64,000 nucleotides of DNA, from NCBI GenBank assembly GCA_903642225.1, contig CAHJWI010000012.1, forward strand, positions 25,003 through 89,002, written 5' to 3'. Positions 19,493-27,155 of this stretch are shown in pieces. Numbering within the stretch: the stretch's first letter is position 1; each line of letters opens with the position of its first letter. The position numbers were made by a program, and so were the translations under genes. Under the pieces are notes generated by a model, which saw only the letters and a list, made by a program, of their open reading frames with translations, was not told the DNA's origin and did not search any database. This DNA comes from Acidobacteriaceae bacterium. GTDB taxonomy: Bacteria > Acidobacteriota > Terriglobia > Terriglobales > Acidobacteriaceae.

Positions 19493-19498
19493 GGGCTG

Positions 19499-19504
19499 AG
19501 TATA
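19499..19504 (-). promoter_or_regulatory. Probable -10 element of the acyltransferase gene
   Basis: TATACT on the minus strand lies 6 nt before the start codon at 19492, another leaderless configuration. Confidence 0.5.
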
Positions 19505-19532
19505 GCCACGCGCCTCTAAGCGCTGCCCAAGC

Positions 19533-19844
19533 TTAGTTGTCGAGTTCGTCCAGGAGGCCCTGCATCTCTGAAGCGGCGTGGGTGTTGGCGGTGCGTTGCG
19601 CGGCTGCGAGGCCTGCGTGTAGGCGGGCGATGGCTTCGTCGTTCCGGTTCGCTTTGGCTAGGGTTTGGGCAGACATCTGGTAGGCGGGGACGTAGTCCGG
19701 ATTGAGTTCAGTGGTGGTGTTGAACTCGGCGAGGGCCGCGTCGGTGTTGCCGCTGGAGAGGTGCGCCATGGCAAGGCCGTAGCGTGCGAAGCTGTCGGAT
19801 GGGTTTTGCTGCAGGATGTCGGAGAGCATGGCGATCTTGTCCAT
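19533..19844 (-). CDS. Small tetratricopeptide-repeat protein
   Basis: A 103-aa soluble protein made almost entirely of TPR-like helices. The first repeat reads PSDSFARYGLAMAHLSSG with the usual W/L-G-Y-A-P spacing, and a second includes NPDYVPAYQMSAQTLAKA. TPR proteins mediate protein-protein contacts and the partner here is unknown. The start at 19844 (MDKIAMLSDILQQNP) gives the compact repeat domain. Longer readings run across the divergent thioesterase promoter and look spurious. It is divergent from the thioesterase gene with 76 nt between starts. Confidence 0.75.
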   Translation of the reverse strand: MDKIAMLSDILQQNPSDSFARYGLAMAHLSSGNTDAALAEFNTTTELNPDYVPAYQMSAQTLAKANRNDEAIARLHAGLAAAQRTANTHAASEMQGLLDELDN

Positions 19845-19884
19845 GGGTGTATTGTTCGCGGATGTGAGGCGGGGTGCAAGCTGA

Positions 19885-19908
19885 GCGCGGGACGTAGCGC
19901 GGGACGTA
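19885..19908 (+). repeat. Two tandem copies of a 12-bp unit at the thioesterase promoter
   Basis: GCGCGGGACGTA occurs twice head to tail, ending inside the TAGACT -10 element. Its position between the -35 region and the -10 fits an operator, or the repeat may be a simple slippage duplication. Confidence 0.6.
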
Positions 19909-19912
19909 GACT
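19907..19912 (+). promoter_or_regulatory. Probable -10 element of the thioesterase-mrp unit
   Basis: TAGACT lies 8 nt before the ATG at 19921. Confidence 0.5.
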
Positions 19913-19920
19913 GAACAGGT

Positions 19921-20439
19921 ATGGAACAACAGCTCAGGACGGTGCGGGAATCGCAGGCGGAGCGCAGCGAGATCATCTTTCCGGGTGATACGAACTCGTT
20001 GGGCAATCTGTTTGGCGGAAAGCTGATGCAGTTCATCGACCTGGTTGGGGCGGTGGCGGCGTATCGGCATGCGCGGGCGATCCTGGTGGTGACGGCATCG
20101 ATGGATGGCCTGGATTTTGTGGCACCGGTACATGTGGGGGATCTGCTGATCCTGAAAGCGAGCGTGAACCGGGCGTTCCGCACGAGCATGGAAGTTGGCG
20201 TGAAGGCGATGGTCGAGGACCCGAAAACGCGCGCTTTGCGGCATGTATCCACGGCGTATGTGACCTATGTGGCTGTGGACGGGACGGGAACGCCGGTGCC
20301 GGTGGACGCGATTGTGCCGGAGACGGAGCACGAGGAGCGCCGGTATGCGGATGCGCTGCGCAGGCGGGAAAGCCGGTCCGGTGAAGTAAAGCGGAAGCGG
20401 GAAATGCGGAAGCAATTAGCGGAAGACTGGCATGTGTAA
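19921..20439 (+). CDS. Acyl-CoA thioesterase, hotdog fold (YciA/BFIT family)
   Basis: A 172-aa cytoplasmic protein predicted to hydrolyse acyl-CoA to free acid and CoA. The hotdog domain occupies about residues 8-135, with the family signature NLFGGKLMQFIDLVGAVAA carrying the conserved aspartate on the central helix. Strands such as VHVGDLLILKASVNRAF follow. The C-terminal 40 residues are a charged helical tail (Arg, Glu and Lys rich) without an obvious role. It probably heads a two-gene unit with mrp, which starts 55 nt downstream. It is divergent from a TPR gene. Confidence 0.88.
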   Translation: MEQQLRTVRESQAERSEIIFPGDTNSLGNLFGGKLMQFIDLVGAVAAYRHARAILVVTASMDGLDFVAPVHVGDLLILKASVNRAFRTSMEVGVKAMVEDPKTRALRHVSTAYVTYVAVDGTGTPVPVDAIVPETEHEERRYADALRRRESRSGEVKRKREMRKQLAEDWHV

Positions 20440-20494
20440 GGCCAGCTTAAGAGTAAGTAGGAAGTGAGCAAGTCGTAAGTTTGAAGGGTTGATC

Positions 20495-21340
20495 ATGGGA
20501 CATGTGGGGCAGGGAAATCCAGCACAGGCGCAGGCGGGACCGAAGCCGCTGCCGGGTATTGCAAACGTGATTGCGGTGGGCAGTGGCAAGGGCGGCGTAG
20601 GCAAGACGACGCTGGCGGTGAACCTGAGTGTGGCGCTGGCGACGATGGGGCATCGGGTGGGGCTGATCGACGCGGACATCTATGGGCCGAACGTGCCCAC
20701 CATGATGGGGCATACGCGGCAGCCTTCAGTGAATGAGCAGAACATGATTCAGCCGCTGGAGAGCTTTGGGGTGAAGTTCATCTCAGTGGGCCTGATCTCG
20801 CCGGGGGACAAGCCGCTGGTGATGCGCGGGCCGATGCTGCACCAGATCATTCGGCAATTTTTGCAGCAGGTGACGTGGGGCGAACTGGACTATCTGATCA
20901 TCGATCTGCCGCCGGGGACGGGCGATGTGGTGATAAGCCTGGTGCAGACAGTGCCGCTTACCGGGGCGGTTGTCGTTTCGACGGGCAGTGAAGTTGCGCT
21001 GCAGGATGCACGGAAGGCGCTCGAGATGTTTCACCAGGTGAACGTGGAGGTGCTGGGGATGGTCGAGAACATGTCACAGATGCGCCTGCCAACCGGGGAG
21101 ATGCTGGACGTGTTTGGTGCGGGTGGAACGGCGGCGACGGCGCGGCAGTACAACCTGGAGTTTCTAGGGTCCGTGGAGCTGGATCCGGCGATCCGCGAGG
21201 GTGGCGACCGGGGTAAGCCGGTGGCGCTGGCTGGGGCAGAGGATGCGCGGGGTGGGGGATATTTCAGGATTGCGGCGGCGGTGATGGAGCGTGCTGCCGA
21301 AGTCACGGCGGCCACGAAGGACGTGTTCGAAATTTTGTAG
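20495..21340 (+). CDS. Mrp/NBP35-type P-loop ATPase without cysteines
   Basis: The protein belongs to the Mrp/ApbC family, which assembles or transfers iron-sulfur clusters. The deviant Walker A is GKGGVGKTT, followed by GLIDADIYGPNVP, IIDLPPGTGD and the family C-terminal block DPAIREGGDRGKPV. At 281 aa it lacks the N-terminal MIP18-like domain of longer homologues. The CxxC pair that normally follows VENMS and bridges a cluster in the dimer is absent, and that stretch reads VENMSQMRLPTGEML. I find no cysteine anywhere in the protein. It may therefore have a different role from canonical Mrp. ATG 20495 follows GAAGGG. Confidence 0.88.
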   Translation: MGHVGQGNPAQAQAGPKPLPGIANVIAVGSGKGGVGKTTLAVNLSVALATMGHRVGLIDADIYGPNVPTMMGHTRQPSVNEQNMIQPLESFGVKFISVGLISPGDKPLVMRGPMLHQIIRQFLQQVTWGELDYLIIDLPPGTGDVVISLVQTVPLTGAVVVSTGSEVALQDARKALEMFHQVNVEVLGMVENMSQMRLPTGEMLDVFGAGGTAATARQYNLEFLGSVELDPAIREGGDRGKPVALAGAEDARGGGYFRIAAAVMERAAEVTAATKDVFEIL

Positions 21341-21371
21341 GCTGGAAAGGGGCTGTAGTTCGGCTTTGTAG

Positions 21372-21394
21372 ATGTGAGTGGTGGGGACTCACAT
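21372..21394. promoter_or_regulatory. Perfect inverted repeat, candidate HrcA operator
   Basis: ATGTGAGT and ACTCACAT are separated by 7 nt and sit 31 nt before the hrcA ATG, overlapping the expected -35 region of the -10 element at 21412. The arms do not match the CIRCE consensus (TTAGCACTC-N9-GAGTGCTAA) in sequence or spacing. Confidence 0.5.
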
Positions 21395-21411
21395 GCTGTT
21401 CCGGTTCGAGT

Positions 21412-21417
21412 TATCCT
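21412..21417 (+). promoter_or_regulatory. Possible -10 element of hrcA
   Basis: TATCCT lies 8 nt before the hrcA ATG at 21426. An alternative, TATACA, is too close to the start codon. Confidence 0.35.
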
Positions 21418-21425
21418 ATACAGGT

Positions 21426-22529
21426 ATGCGAATTACCTTGCAGAACAGCTCCGTGCCAGCGCTGACGCCGCGGCAGCGTGCGACGCTGACGGCGATTGTG
21501 GAGCAGTACGTCGCAACGGGCGAGCCGGTGGCGTCGCAGGGCATTGCTGCTTTGGGTGGTGTGAGCTCTGCAACGGTGCGGAACACCATGGCGGAGCTGG
21601 TAGAGCTGGGCTTGCTGGAGCAGCCGCACACGTCAGCCGGGCGTGTGCCGACGGCAAAGGCGTTTCGTCTGCATGTGGAGCAACTGCAAGGGGGCGACCG
21701 GATTGCGAGCGCCATGCTGCCGGCGCAGGCGCGATCGCACATTGATTCGACCTTGCAGGGAGTGAGTGGGGCTGATGCTTTTCTGGAGCGGACATCGCAG
21801 GTGTTGGCTGTGCTAAGCAATGGCGTAGGCGTGGCGATGGCGATGAACCGCGAGGGCGATGTGCTGGAGCATGTGCATTTTCAGCGGCTGGCGCAAAAGC
21901 GAGTGCTGGCCGTGATGGTGAGCCGTGGCGGCGTGGTTCGTGATCGCGTGCTGCTGGTAGAGGACGATGTTTCCGGCGACGAGCTTGACGCGGCGTCACG
22001 GTATTTGAATGAGCAGTTTCGCGGATGGACGATCAGTGGCGTGCGTGCCGAAATCGTGCGGCGCACAGAGACGGAACGCAGCGAGTACCAACGCATGAGG
22101 CAGGCTGCGGAGGAGTTGTGGACGGCGGCGACTGCGGGCGGAGTGACGCGCGAGCCGGCAGTGTTTGTGGATGGTGTGAGCAACCTGATCGACAACAGCT
22201 ACGATCGCCCAAGGTTGCGGGAGATGCTGGCTGCGCTGGAGACGAAGGAGCGCGTGATCGCTCTGCTGCATGCGTACATGGGAACGGAGGCGCTATTGCG
22301 GACGGCGCTGAGTTCGGCGATGGCTGGACGGGTGCGCGTGGTGTTCAACATGGAGGTGCACACGCCGGAGATGCAGGGTTTGGTGCTGGTGGCGGCGCCG
22401 GTGATCAGCGATGGAGCGCAGCACGGGACAGTTGGTGTGATTGGAACGCAGCGCATGCACTACGAGAACACCATAAACACTGTGCAATACGTGGCACAGT
22501 TGTTTGCGGAGTCGCAGGCGGCCGGGTGA
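21426..22529 (+). CDS. hrcA: Heat-inducible transcription repressor HrcA
   Basis: Repressor of chaperone genes, normally acting at CIRCE operators and folded with the help of GroEL. The N-terminal winged helix includes TPRQRATLTAIVEQYVATGE and SSATVRNTMAELVELGLL, diagnostic of HrcA. The GAF-like middle domain and the C-terminal block HYENTINTVQYVAQL are also conserved. The 367-aa length is normal. Start 21426 (MRITLQNSS) is chosen because the extension to 21378 runs through the promoter and the inverted repeat. It heads hrcA-grpE-dnaJ. dnaK is not in this operon. Confidence 0.95.
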   Translation: MRITLQNSSVPALTPRQRATLTAIVEQYVATGEPVASQGIAALGGVSSATVRNTMAELVELGLLEQPHTSAGRVPTAKAFRLHVEQLQGGDRIASAMLPAQARSHIDSTLQGVSGADAFLERTSQVLAVLSNGVGVAMAMNREGDVLEHVHFQRLAQKRVLAVMVSRGGVVRDRVLLVEDDVSGDELDAASRYLNEQFRGWTISGVRAEIVRRTETERSEYQRMRQAAEELWTAATAGGVTREPAVFVDGVSNLIDNSYDRPRLREMLAALETKERVIALLHAYMGTEALLRTALSSAMAGRVRVVFNMEVHTPEMQGLVLVAAPVISDGAQHGTVGVIGTQRMHYENTINTVQYVAQLFAESQAAG

Positions 22530-22570
22530 CACCAAGTGCGCGAGTGGGATGACTCACAACGGACAGCAAG

Positions 22571-23203
22571 GTGAGTGACGCAGTGAACTTGAATGATCGA
22601 TACAGGAGATGGATGGGCGTGAACGAGATGGCCACGAACGAGATGGATGGGACCGCAGAGATGCCGATGACGGACGAGGAATTGCCGGGTGCGGTTGCAG
22701 GGGAAGAGCAGGCTGCTGGGACTGCTGTTGCGACGGTGTCGCGGGCGGAGTTTGAGCAGGTGAAGCGTGAGCGCGACCAGGTACTGGACCGCATTGCACG
22801 GCTGCAGGCGGAGTTCGACAACGCGCGGAAGCGTGAGGCGAAGGAGCGACTGGAGCTTCGGGACTTTGCCGTGGGCCAGGCTGCGGAAGGCCTATTGCCG
22901 GTGCTGGACAACTTTCAGCTTGCGATGAAGGCGAATGGAACGCCGGAGCAGTTCAAGAGCGGCGTGGATCTAATTGCGAAGCAATTGGATGACGCTGTAC
23001 GCGGCCTGGGGCTGATAGTGGTTCCCACGGTGGGTCAGCAGTTCGATCCTCGCGTGCATGAGGCGCTTGGCAAGACGGAGACGCTGGAACACCCCGATGA
23101 GAGTGTTATCGCGGAGATTCGGCGTGGGTACAAGATCAAGGATCGGCTGTTGCGGCCGGCGCTGGTCCAGGTTGCGCACAATCCGTCTCAGCACGAGGCA
23201 TAA
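22571..23203 (+). CDS. grpE: Nucleotide exchange factor GrpE
   Basis: Exchanges ADP for ATP on DnaK. The long coiled-coil helix begins around RVSRAEFEQVKRERDQ and includes the conserved RLQAEFDNARKREAKE. The C-terminal beta-wing is present as PRVHEALGKTE followed by IRRGYKIKDRLLRPALVQVA. The first 45 residues are acidic and variable, as is normal. The GTG at 22571 gives 210 aa, but an in-frame ATG at 22613 with AGGAG four bases upstream is a strong alternative (196 aa). It lies between hrcA and dnaJ in one operon. Near its start are partial copies of the GTGAGT/ACTCAC arms found at hrcA. Confidence 0.94.
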   Translation: MSDAVNLNDRYRRWMGVNEMATNEMDGTAEMPMTDEELPGAVAGEEQAAGTAVATVSRAEFEQVKRERDQVLDRIARLQAEFDNARKREAKERLELRDFAVGQAAEGLLPVLDNFQLAMKANGTPEQFKSGVDLIAKQLDDAVRGLGLIVVPTVGQQFDPRVHEALGKTETLEHPDESVIAEIRRGYKIKDRLLRPALVQVAHNPSQHEA

Positions 23204-23232
23204 GTTAAACAGGTTGGGTCAGGAGAAATGCT

Positions 23233-24378
23233 TTGGCCGCTACGGTGAAGTTGGATTATTACGAAGTGCTGTCGGTGACGAAGACTGCGACCGACAGTGA
23301 GCTCAAGACGGCGTATCGCAAGCTCGCGATGCAGTACCATCCGGACCGGAATCCGGGTGATCACGCGGCAGAGAACAAATTCAAGGAATGCTCGGAAGCA
23401 TATGGGGTGCTGAGCGATCCGCAAAAGCGCGCGGCGTATGACCGTTTCGGCCATGCGGGTGTGGGTGGAGCGAGCGGCGGCGGGTCAGGATTCCCGGGCG
23501 GCTTTGGTGGCGACCCGCAAGACCTTGGAGATATCTTCGGCGACATTTTCGGCGAGATGTTCAACATGGGCGGCCAGGGCGGCGGGCGCAAGCAGACGCG
23601 GCAGCAACGTGGGCGCGACTTGCGGTATGACATGTCGCTTGAATTTGAGGAGTCGATCTTCGGCAAGGAGCAGGAGATCAAGATCAAGCGCATGGAAACA
23701 TGCACGGACTGCAGCGGTGTGGGAACGGCGAACGGCAAGCAGCCGCAGACGTGTCCGCAGTGCAAGGGCGCAGGGCAGGTGCGGTTTCAGCAGGGATTCT
23801 TCAGCGTGGCGCGAGCGTGTCCGCGATGCGAGGGGACTGGAGTGCAGATTACAGACCCGTGCCCGACATGCCGCGGCGAGAGTCGCGTGACGCGGGAGCA
23901 CTCGCTGCACGTGAAGGTGCCGGCGGGCGTTGAAGATGGGACACGCATTCGGTATCAGGGTGAGGGCGAAGCCGGCAAGTATGCCGGGCCGGCGGGTGAT
24001 TTGTATGTCATGTTGAGCGTGAAGGCACACAAGGTATTTACGCGTGAGGGTGACGACCTGCACTGCGTGGTGCCAGTGTCGTACCCACAGGCCGCACTTG
24101 GCGACGAGTTGGAGATTGCCACGCTGGACGGACCTGCGGTGCTGAAGGTGCCGGATGGTACGCAGAGTGGAAAGACGTTCAAGCTGAAGAGCAAGGGCGT
24201 GCCGCACCTGAATGCGAGCGGCAAAGGCGACCTGATTGTGGAGATCCGGGTGCAGACGCCAACGAAGCTGAGCAAACAGCAGAGGGATTTACTCAAGCAG
24301 CTTGGCGAGACGATGGAGAAGGAGAATGCACCGCATTCACATGGGTTGATGGATCGAGTGAAGGAGATCTTCAGCTAA
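23233..24378 (+). CDS. dnaJ: Chaperone protein DnaJ
   Basis: Type I Hsp40 co-chaperone that stimulates DnaK ATPase and binds unfolded proteins. Order of parts: J domain (residues 5-70) with the HPD motif in YHPDRNPG; a Gly/Phe-rich linker; a zinc-binding domain with four CxxCxGxG-type repeats (CTDCSGVG, CPQCKGAG, CPRCEGTG, CPTCRGES, the last with Ser in place of the final Gly); and C-terminal substrate-binding domains. The 381-aa length is typical. The start is TTG at 23233, with AGGAG seven nt upstream. It closes hrcA-grpE-dnaJ and is followed by a strong terminator. Confidence 0.96.
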   Translation: MAATVKLDYYEVLSVTKTATDSELKTAYRKLAMQYHPDRNPGDHAAENKFKECSEAYGVLSDPQKRAAYDRFGHAGVGGASGGGSGFPGGFGGDPQDLGDIFGDIFGEMFNMGGQGGGRKQTRQQRGRDLRYDMSLEFEESIFGKEQEIKIKRMETCTDCSGVGTANGKQPQTCPQCKGAGQVRFQQGFFSVARACPRCEGTGVQITDPCPTCRGESRVTREHSLHVKVPAGVEDGTRIRYQGEGEAGKYAGPAGDLYVMLSVKAHKVFTREGDDLHCVVPVSYPQAALGDELEIATLDGPAVLKVPDGTQSGKTFKLKSKGVPHLNASGKGDLIVEIRVQTPTKLSKQQRDLLKQLGETMEKENAPHSHGLMDRVKEIFS

Positions 24379-24401
24379 GGTTTGAGCCCTTATGACCTCT
24401 G

Positions 24402-24430
24402 CGCCCGTGGCTTCGGCTGCGGGCGTTTTT
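24402..24430 (+). terminator. Intrinsic terminator after dnaJ
   Basis: A GC-rich stem of about 10 bp with a TTCG loop (24402-24425) is followed by TTTTT. It ends at the stop codon of the convergent rsmE gene, so the hairpin lies between the two genes. Confidence 0.8.
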
Positions 24431-25169
24431 ATTGCAGCAGGGCGGCCGTGATACCGATGGCGGCGATCGCTGCGGTTTCTGCGCGGAGGATGCGTGGGCC
24501 GAGGGTGACGTGCTGCCACGTGGCATCGGTGAAGCGCTGCAGCTCGTCTGGTGCCCAGCCACCTTCTGGACCGATGGCGAGTGCAATGGATGCGTTATTC
24601 AATGTTTCGTCGGCTGCTGTGGTTTCGAGTGCGGCGCGCAGGGTGTGCTGCTGTTCCACTTCGGCGAGCAGAAGGCGCGTGGGCGTGTCTGCCGTTGCGG
24701 TGAGAGCGGCTGCGAGTGGAAGTGGGTCAGCGATGAGGGGCACATCGGTGCGGCGTGATTGCTGGGCTGCTTCGTGCGCGATGCGTCGCCAGCGTTCGAC
24801 ACGCTTTGCAGCGGCTTGGGACAGGTGTTTTTCTGTGCGGCGTGCGAGCACTGGAGTGATGTGCGCAACGCCTAGTTCTGTCGCTTTTTCCACTGCCCAT
24901 TCGAAGTGATCGAACTTGAAGATGGCGAGCAGCAGGTGAAGGGGAAGCGCCGTCTCGGACTGGCGCTCTTCATGCAGCGTGAAGGTGACCTCGTTGTCGT
25001 GCACGGACGAGACTTCGGCGCGATGGAGAAAGCCATTGGCCACAACGTCAAAGACCTGGCCGGGTTGGGCGCGGAGCACGCGTGCGAGGTGAGCCGCTTG
25101 CGCGCCGGTAAGTGCGGCTGTTGTGCGTTGGTCGTTCCAAGTGTCGGCAATCCAGCGGCGTCGCGTCAT
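24429..25169 (-). CDS. rsmE: 16S rRNA (uracil-1498-N3)-methyltransferase
   Basis: Methylates U1498 of 16S rRNA using S-adenosylmethionine. The SPOUT fold is recognisable from HYxRVLR-like AHLARVLRAQPG in the N-terminal PUA domain, the KATELGVAHITPV segment, the RWRRIAHEAAQQSRR helix and the knot region IALAIGPEGGW followed by LGPRILRAETA. The 246-aa length is right. The ATG at 25169 has TACACT 8 nt upstream, a leaderless arrangement. The longer frame upstream crosses the inverted-repeat element and is not credible. It is convergent with dnaJ. Confidence 0.92.
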   Translation of the reverse strand: MTRRRWIADTWNDQRTTAALTGAQAAHLARVLRAQPGQVFDVVANGFLHRAEVSSVHDNEVTFTLHEERQSETALPLHLLLAIFKFDHFEWAVEKATELGVAHITPVLARRTEKHLSQAAAKRVERWRRIAHEAAQQSRRTDVPLIADPLPLAAALTATADTPTRLLLAEVEQQHTLRAALETTAADETLNNASIALAIGPEGGWAPDELQRFTDATWQHVTLGPRILRAETAAIAAIGITAALLQ

Positions 25170-25177
25170 CGGACTTG

Positions 25178-25183
25178 AGTGTA
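25178..25183 (-). promoter_or_regulatory. Probable -10 element of rsmE
   Basis: TACACT on the minus strand lies 8 nt before the start codon at 25169. Confidence 0.5.
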
Positions 25184-25204
25184 CTGGCGAGCGCGGTGCA
25201 ATTG

Positions 25205-25327
25205 AAGTCCACTCAGGCTTTGCACGAGGAGAGCCGCTGGGTTTAGAGCGACTGTGTGAAGGAATGCACTTGGCGCGTGAGCAATGCACGAAGGGGAAGC
25301 GCTTAGCGCTTCCCCTTGAGTGGACTT
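25205..25327. repeat. Nested inverted-repeat element in a 360-bp noncoding gap
   Basis: Outer arms AAGTCCACTCA (25205-25215) and TGAGTGGACTT (25317-25327) are perfect inverse copies. Abutting the right arm is an inner perfect hairpin: AAGGGGAAGCGC (25291-25302), TTA, GCGCTTCCCCTT (25306-25317). Neither strand has a credible gene here. The 360-bp gap between rsmE and sdaA holds this element, a small GCTGC/GCAGC hairpin near 25403-25420 and nothing else I can identify. It could be a small RNA, a MITE-like remnant or a terminator for sdaA transcription. No clear target-site duplication flanks it. Confidence 0.6.
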
Positions 25328-25529
25328 GCTTGCCTTGCGTTGCGGCCTTTGCCACCGCTTCGCTGTGTGCCGTCTACTCTCCCTGAGCGAGACTGCGTTG
25401 CTGCTGTGGAAGCAGCTATCGAATGTATAGAAGTGTGCGGCGGGAGTGTCAACAAAAAAGTGTGTGCCATGCGCTATGTGTGTTTCGAATTGTGTAAGGC
25501 GCAGTGCGTACCGTGCACAAGCGTGGTGC

Positions 25530-26966
25530 TCAGCACTCGATAATGTTGAGTGCGAGGCCGGCGAGTGAAGTTTCCTTGTAGCGCGACTGCATGTCGAGGC
25601 CGGTGAGATACATGGTGCGGATGACCTGATCGAGCGAGACTTTGTGATCGTCGCTCTCGTTCATAGCCATGCGCGATGCATTGACGGCTTTGACCGCGCC
25701 CATGGCATTGCGCTCGATGCATGGTATCTGCACGAGGCCGCCGATGGGGTCGCAGGTCATGCCGAGGTTGTGTTCCATGGCGATCTCTGCTGCATGCTCT
25801 ACCTGAGCATTGGTCCCATGCAAAGCGGCAACGAGACCACCGGCGGCCATGCTGCATGCGACACCGACCTCGCCCTGACAGCCCACTTCGGCACCGCTGA
25901 TACTGGCGTTTTCTTTGTAGAGAATGCCGACGGCCGCGGCGGTAAGGAAGTAACGCAGCAGGCCTTCGCTGTTGGCGCCCTTGATGAAGTCGAGATAGTA
26001 GCGTGCGATTGCCGGGATCACTCCAGCGGCGCCATTGGTGGGTGCCGTCACGACGCGGCCGCCTGCTGCGTTTTCCTCGTTGACGGCCATGGCAAAGACG
26101 GTGACCCAATCAAGTGGTGCGAGTGGATCGGTGCTGCCGTTTCGCTGCAGGCGCGCGCTTAGTCGTGCCGCGCGGCGGCGAACGCTGAGTCCGCCGGGAA
26201 GAATGCCGTCCGTGGCGATGCCTCGGTCGATGCAATCCAGCATGACCTGCGCAAGCGCAAGGATGCCATCTCGGACTTCGGCTTCCGGTGTCTCCGCTGC
26301 ATGCGCGCGCGGGGGATGTGGAATGCTGGCATCATCACGCATAGCCAGTTCGTTGAAGAAGACAAGTTGCGCGATGGTGAGTTCGTGCTGTGACGCGAGG
26401 GCCAGGAGCTGGGCTGCACTGCGGAACGGATAAGGCACTTGACGCGAGGTTGTCGGTGTGCCGTTTTCAGCTTTGGAGAAGTGCTCGGCGGTGACGATGA
26501 AACCGCCTCCTATGGAGTAGAAGACCTCTGTCGCCAATACGCCGCCTGCGTCGTCGAATGCTGTGAAGCGCATACCGTTGGGGTGGGTAGGCGGTGCTGC
26601 CGGGTCGGGGTACATTGTGTCGCGGTGCAGACGGAGGTCAAGCATGCGATGGAAGGCGATAGGGTGCATTGCTGCAAGCAGCAGTGTCGATTGCTCAGCA
26701 GCTGCGAGTGCGGCTTGCTGCTGGTCTGAGGAGATGGTGTCTGGCGCAAAGCCTGCAAGGCCAAAGAGGATGGCATTGTCCGTGCCGTGACCGACGCCGG
26801 TAAGAGCAAGCGAACCGTAGAGGTCCACCTGAACACGATGTGCGCTTTGCAGGACATCTGCGCGTTGAAGTCCGGCAGTAAACGAGAGTGCTGCACGCAT
26901 GGGACCGACCGTGTGAGACGACGATGGGCCAACGCCGATTTTGAAGAGCTCGAAAAGGCTTGTCAC
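25530..26966 (-). CDS. sdaA: L-serine ammonia-lyase, single-chain iron-sulfur type
   Basis: Deaminates L-serine to pyruvate and ammonia using a [4Fe-4S] cluster. The N-terminal beta domain has [14 protein letters not shown]. The C-terminal alpha domain contains the cluster cysteines in [16 protein letters not shown] and [12 protein letters not shown], and the [13 protein letters not shown] block. Both domains are fused in one 478-aa chain, as in E. coli SdaA. The GTG at 26966 begins [11 protein letters not shown], the family N-terminus, with TACAAT 8 nt upstream. It is divergent from comM with about 190 nt between starts. Confidence 0.94.
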   Translation of the reverse strand: MTSLFELFKIGVGPSSSHTVGPMRAALSFTAGLQRADVLQSAHRVQVDLYGSLALTGVGHGTDNAILFGLAGFAPDTISSDQQQAALAAAEQSTLLLAAMHPIAFHRMLDLRLHRDTMYPDPAAPPTHPNGMRFTAFDDAGGVLATEVFYSIGGGFIVTAEHFSKAENGTPTTSRQVPYPFRSAAQLLALASQHELTIAQLVFFNELAMRDDASIPHPPRAHAAETPEAEVRDGILALAQVMLDCIDRGIATDGILPGGLSVRRRAARLSARLQRNGSTDPLAPLDWVTVFAMAVNEENAAGGRVVTAPTNGAAGVIPAIARYYLDFIKGANSEGLLRYFLTAAAVGILYKENASISGAEVGCQGEVGVACSMAAGGLVAALHGTNAQVEHAAEIAMEHNLGMTCDPIGGLVQIPCIERNAMGAVKAVNASRMAMNESDDHKVSLDQVIRTMYLTGLDMQSRYKETSLAGLALNIIEC

Positions 26967-26974
26967 TGCAGCTG

Positions 26975-26980
26975 ATTGTA
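26975..26980 (-). promoter_or_regulatory. Probable -10 element of sdaA
   Basis: TACAAT on the minus strand lies 8 nt before the GTG at 26966. Confidence 0.5.
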
Positions 26981-27155
26981 GGCGTGGCCAGAGACCTATG
27001 CACTTCGCATGGTCCCGGTCGGTATGTGTGTTGCGTGCCCAGCCACGCGTGTCGTGTCGATGCCGTGTTGGTTGGTGGGGCCGTGACGGGAGCACAGGAT
27101 AAGAACGGCGACGTGTGCCGCTCGTGCGGGCGATGGTCTACACTGCAACGCAGGC

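Noticed and set aside
21401..21414. GGTTCGAG-like tRNA T-loop sequence before hrcA
   Set aside because: No acceptor stem, anticodon arm or CCA-compatible end around it. It lies in the hrcA promoter region.
25170..25529. 6S RNA, SRP RNA or RNase P RNA in the gap between rsmE and sdaA
   Set aside because: I looked for the conserved SRP GGAA-tetraloop domain, RNase P CR motifs and a 6S central bulge and found none. Only the inverted repeats are supported.
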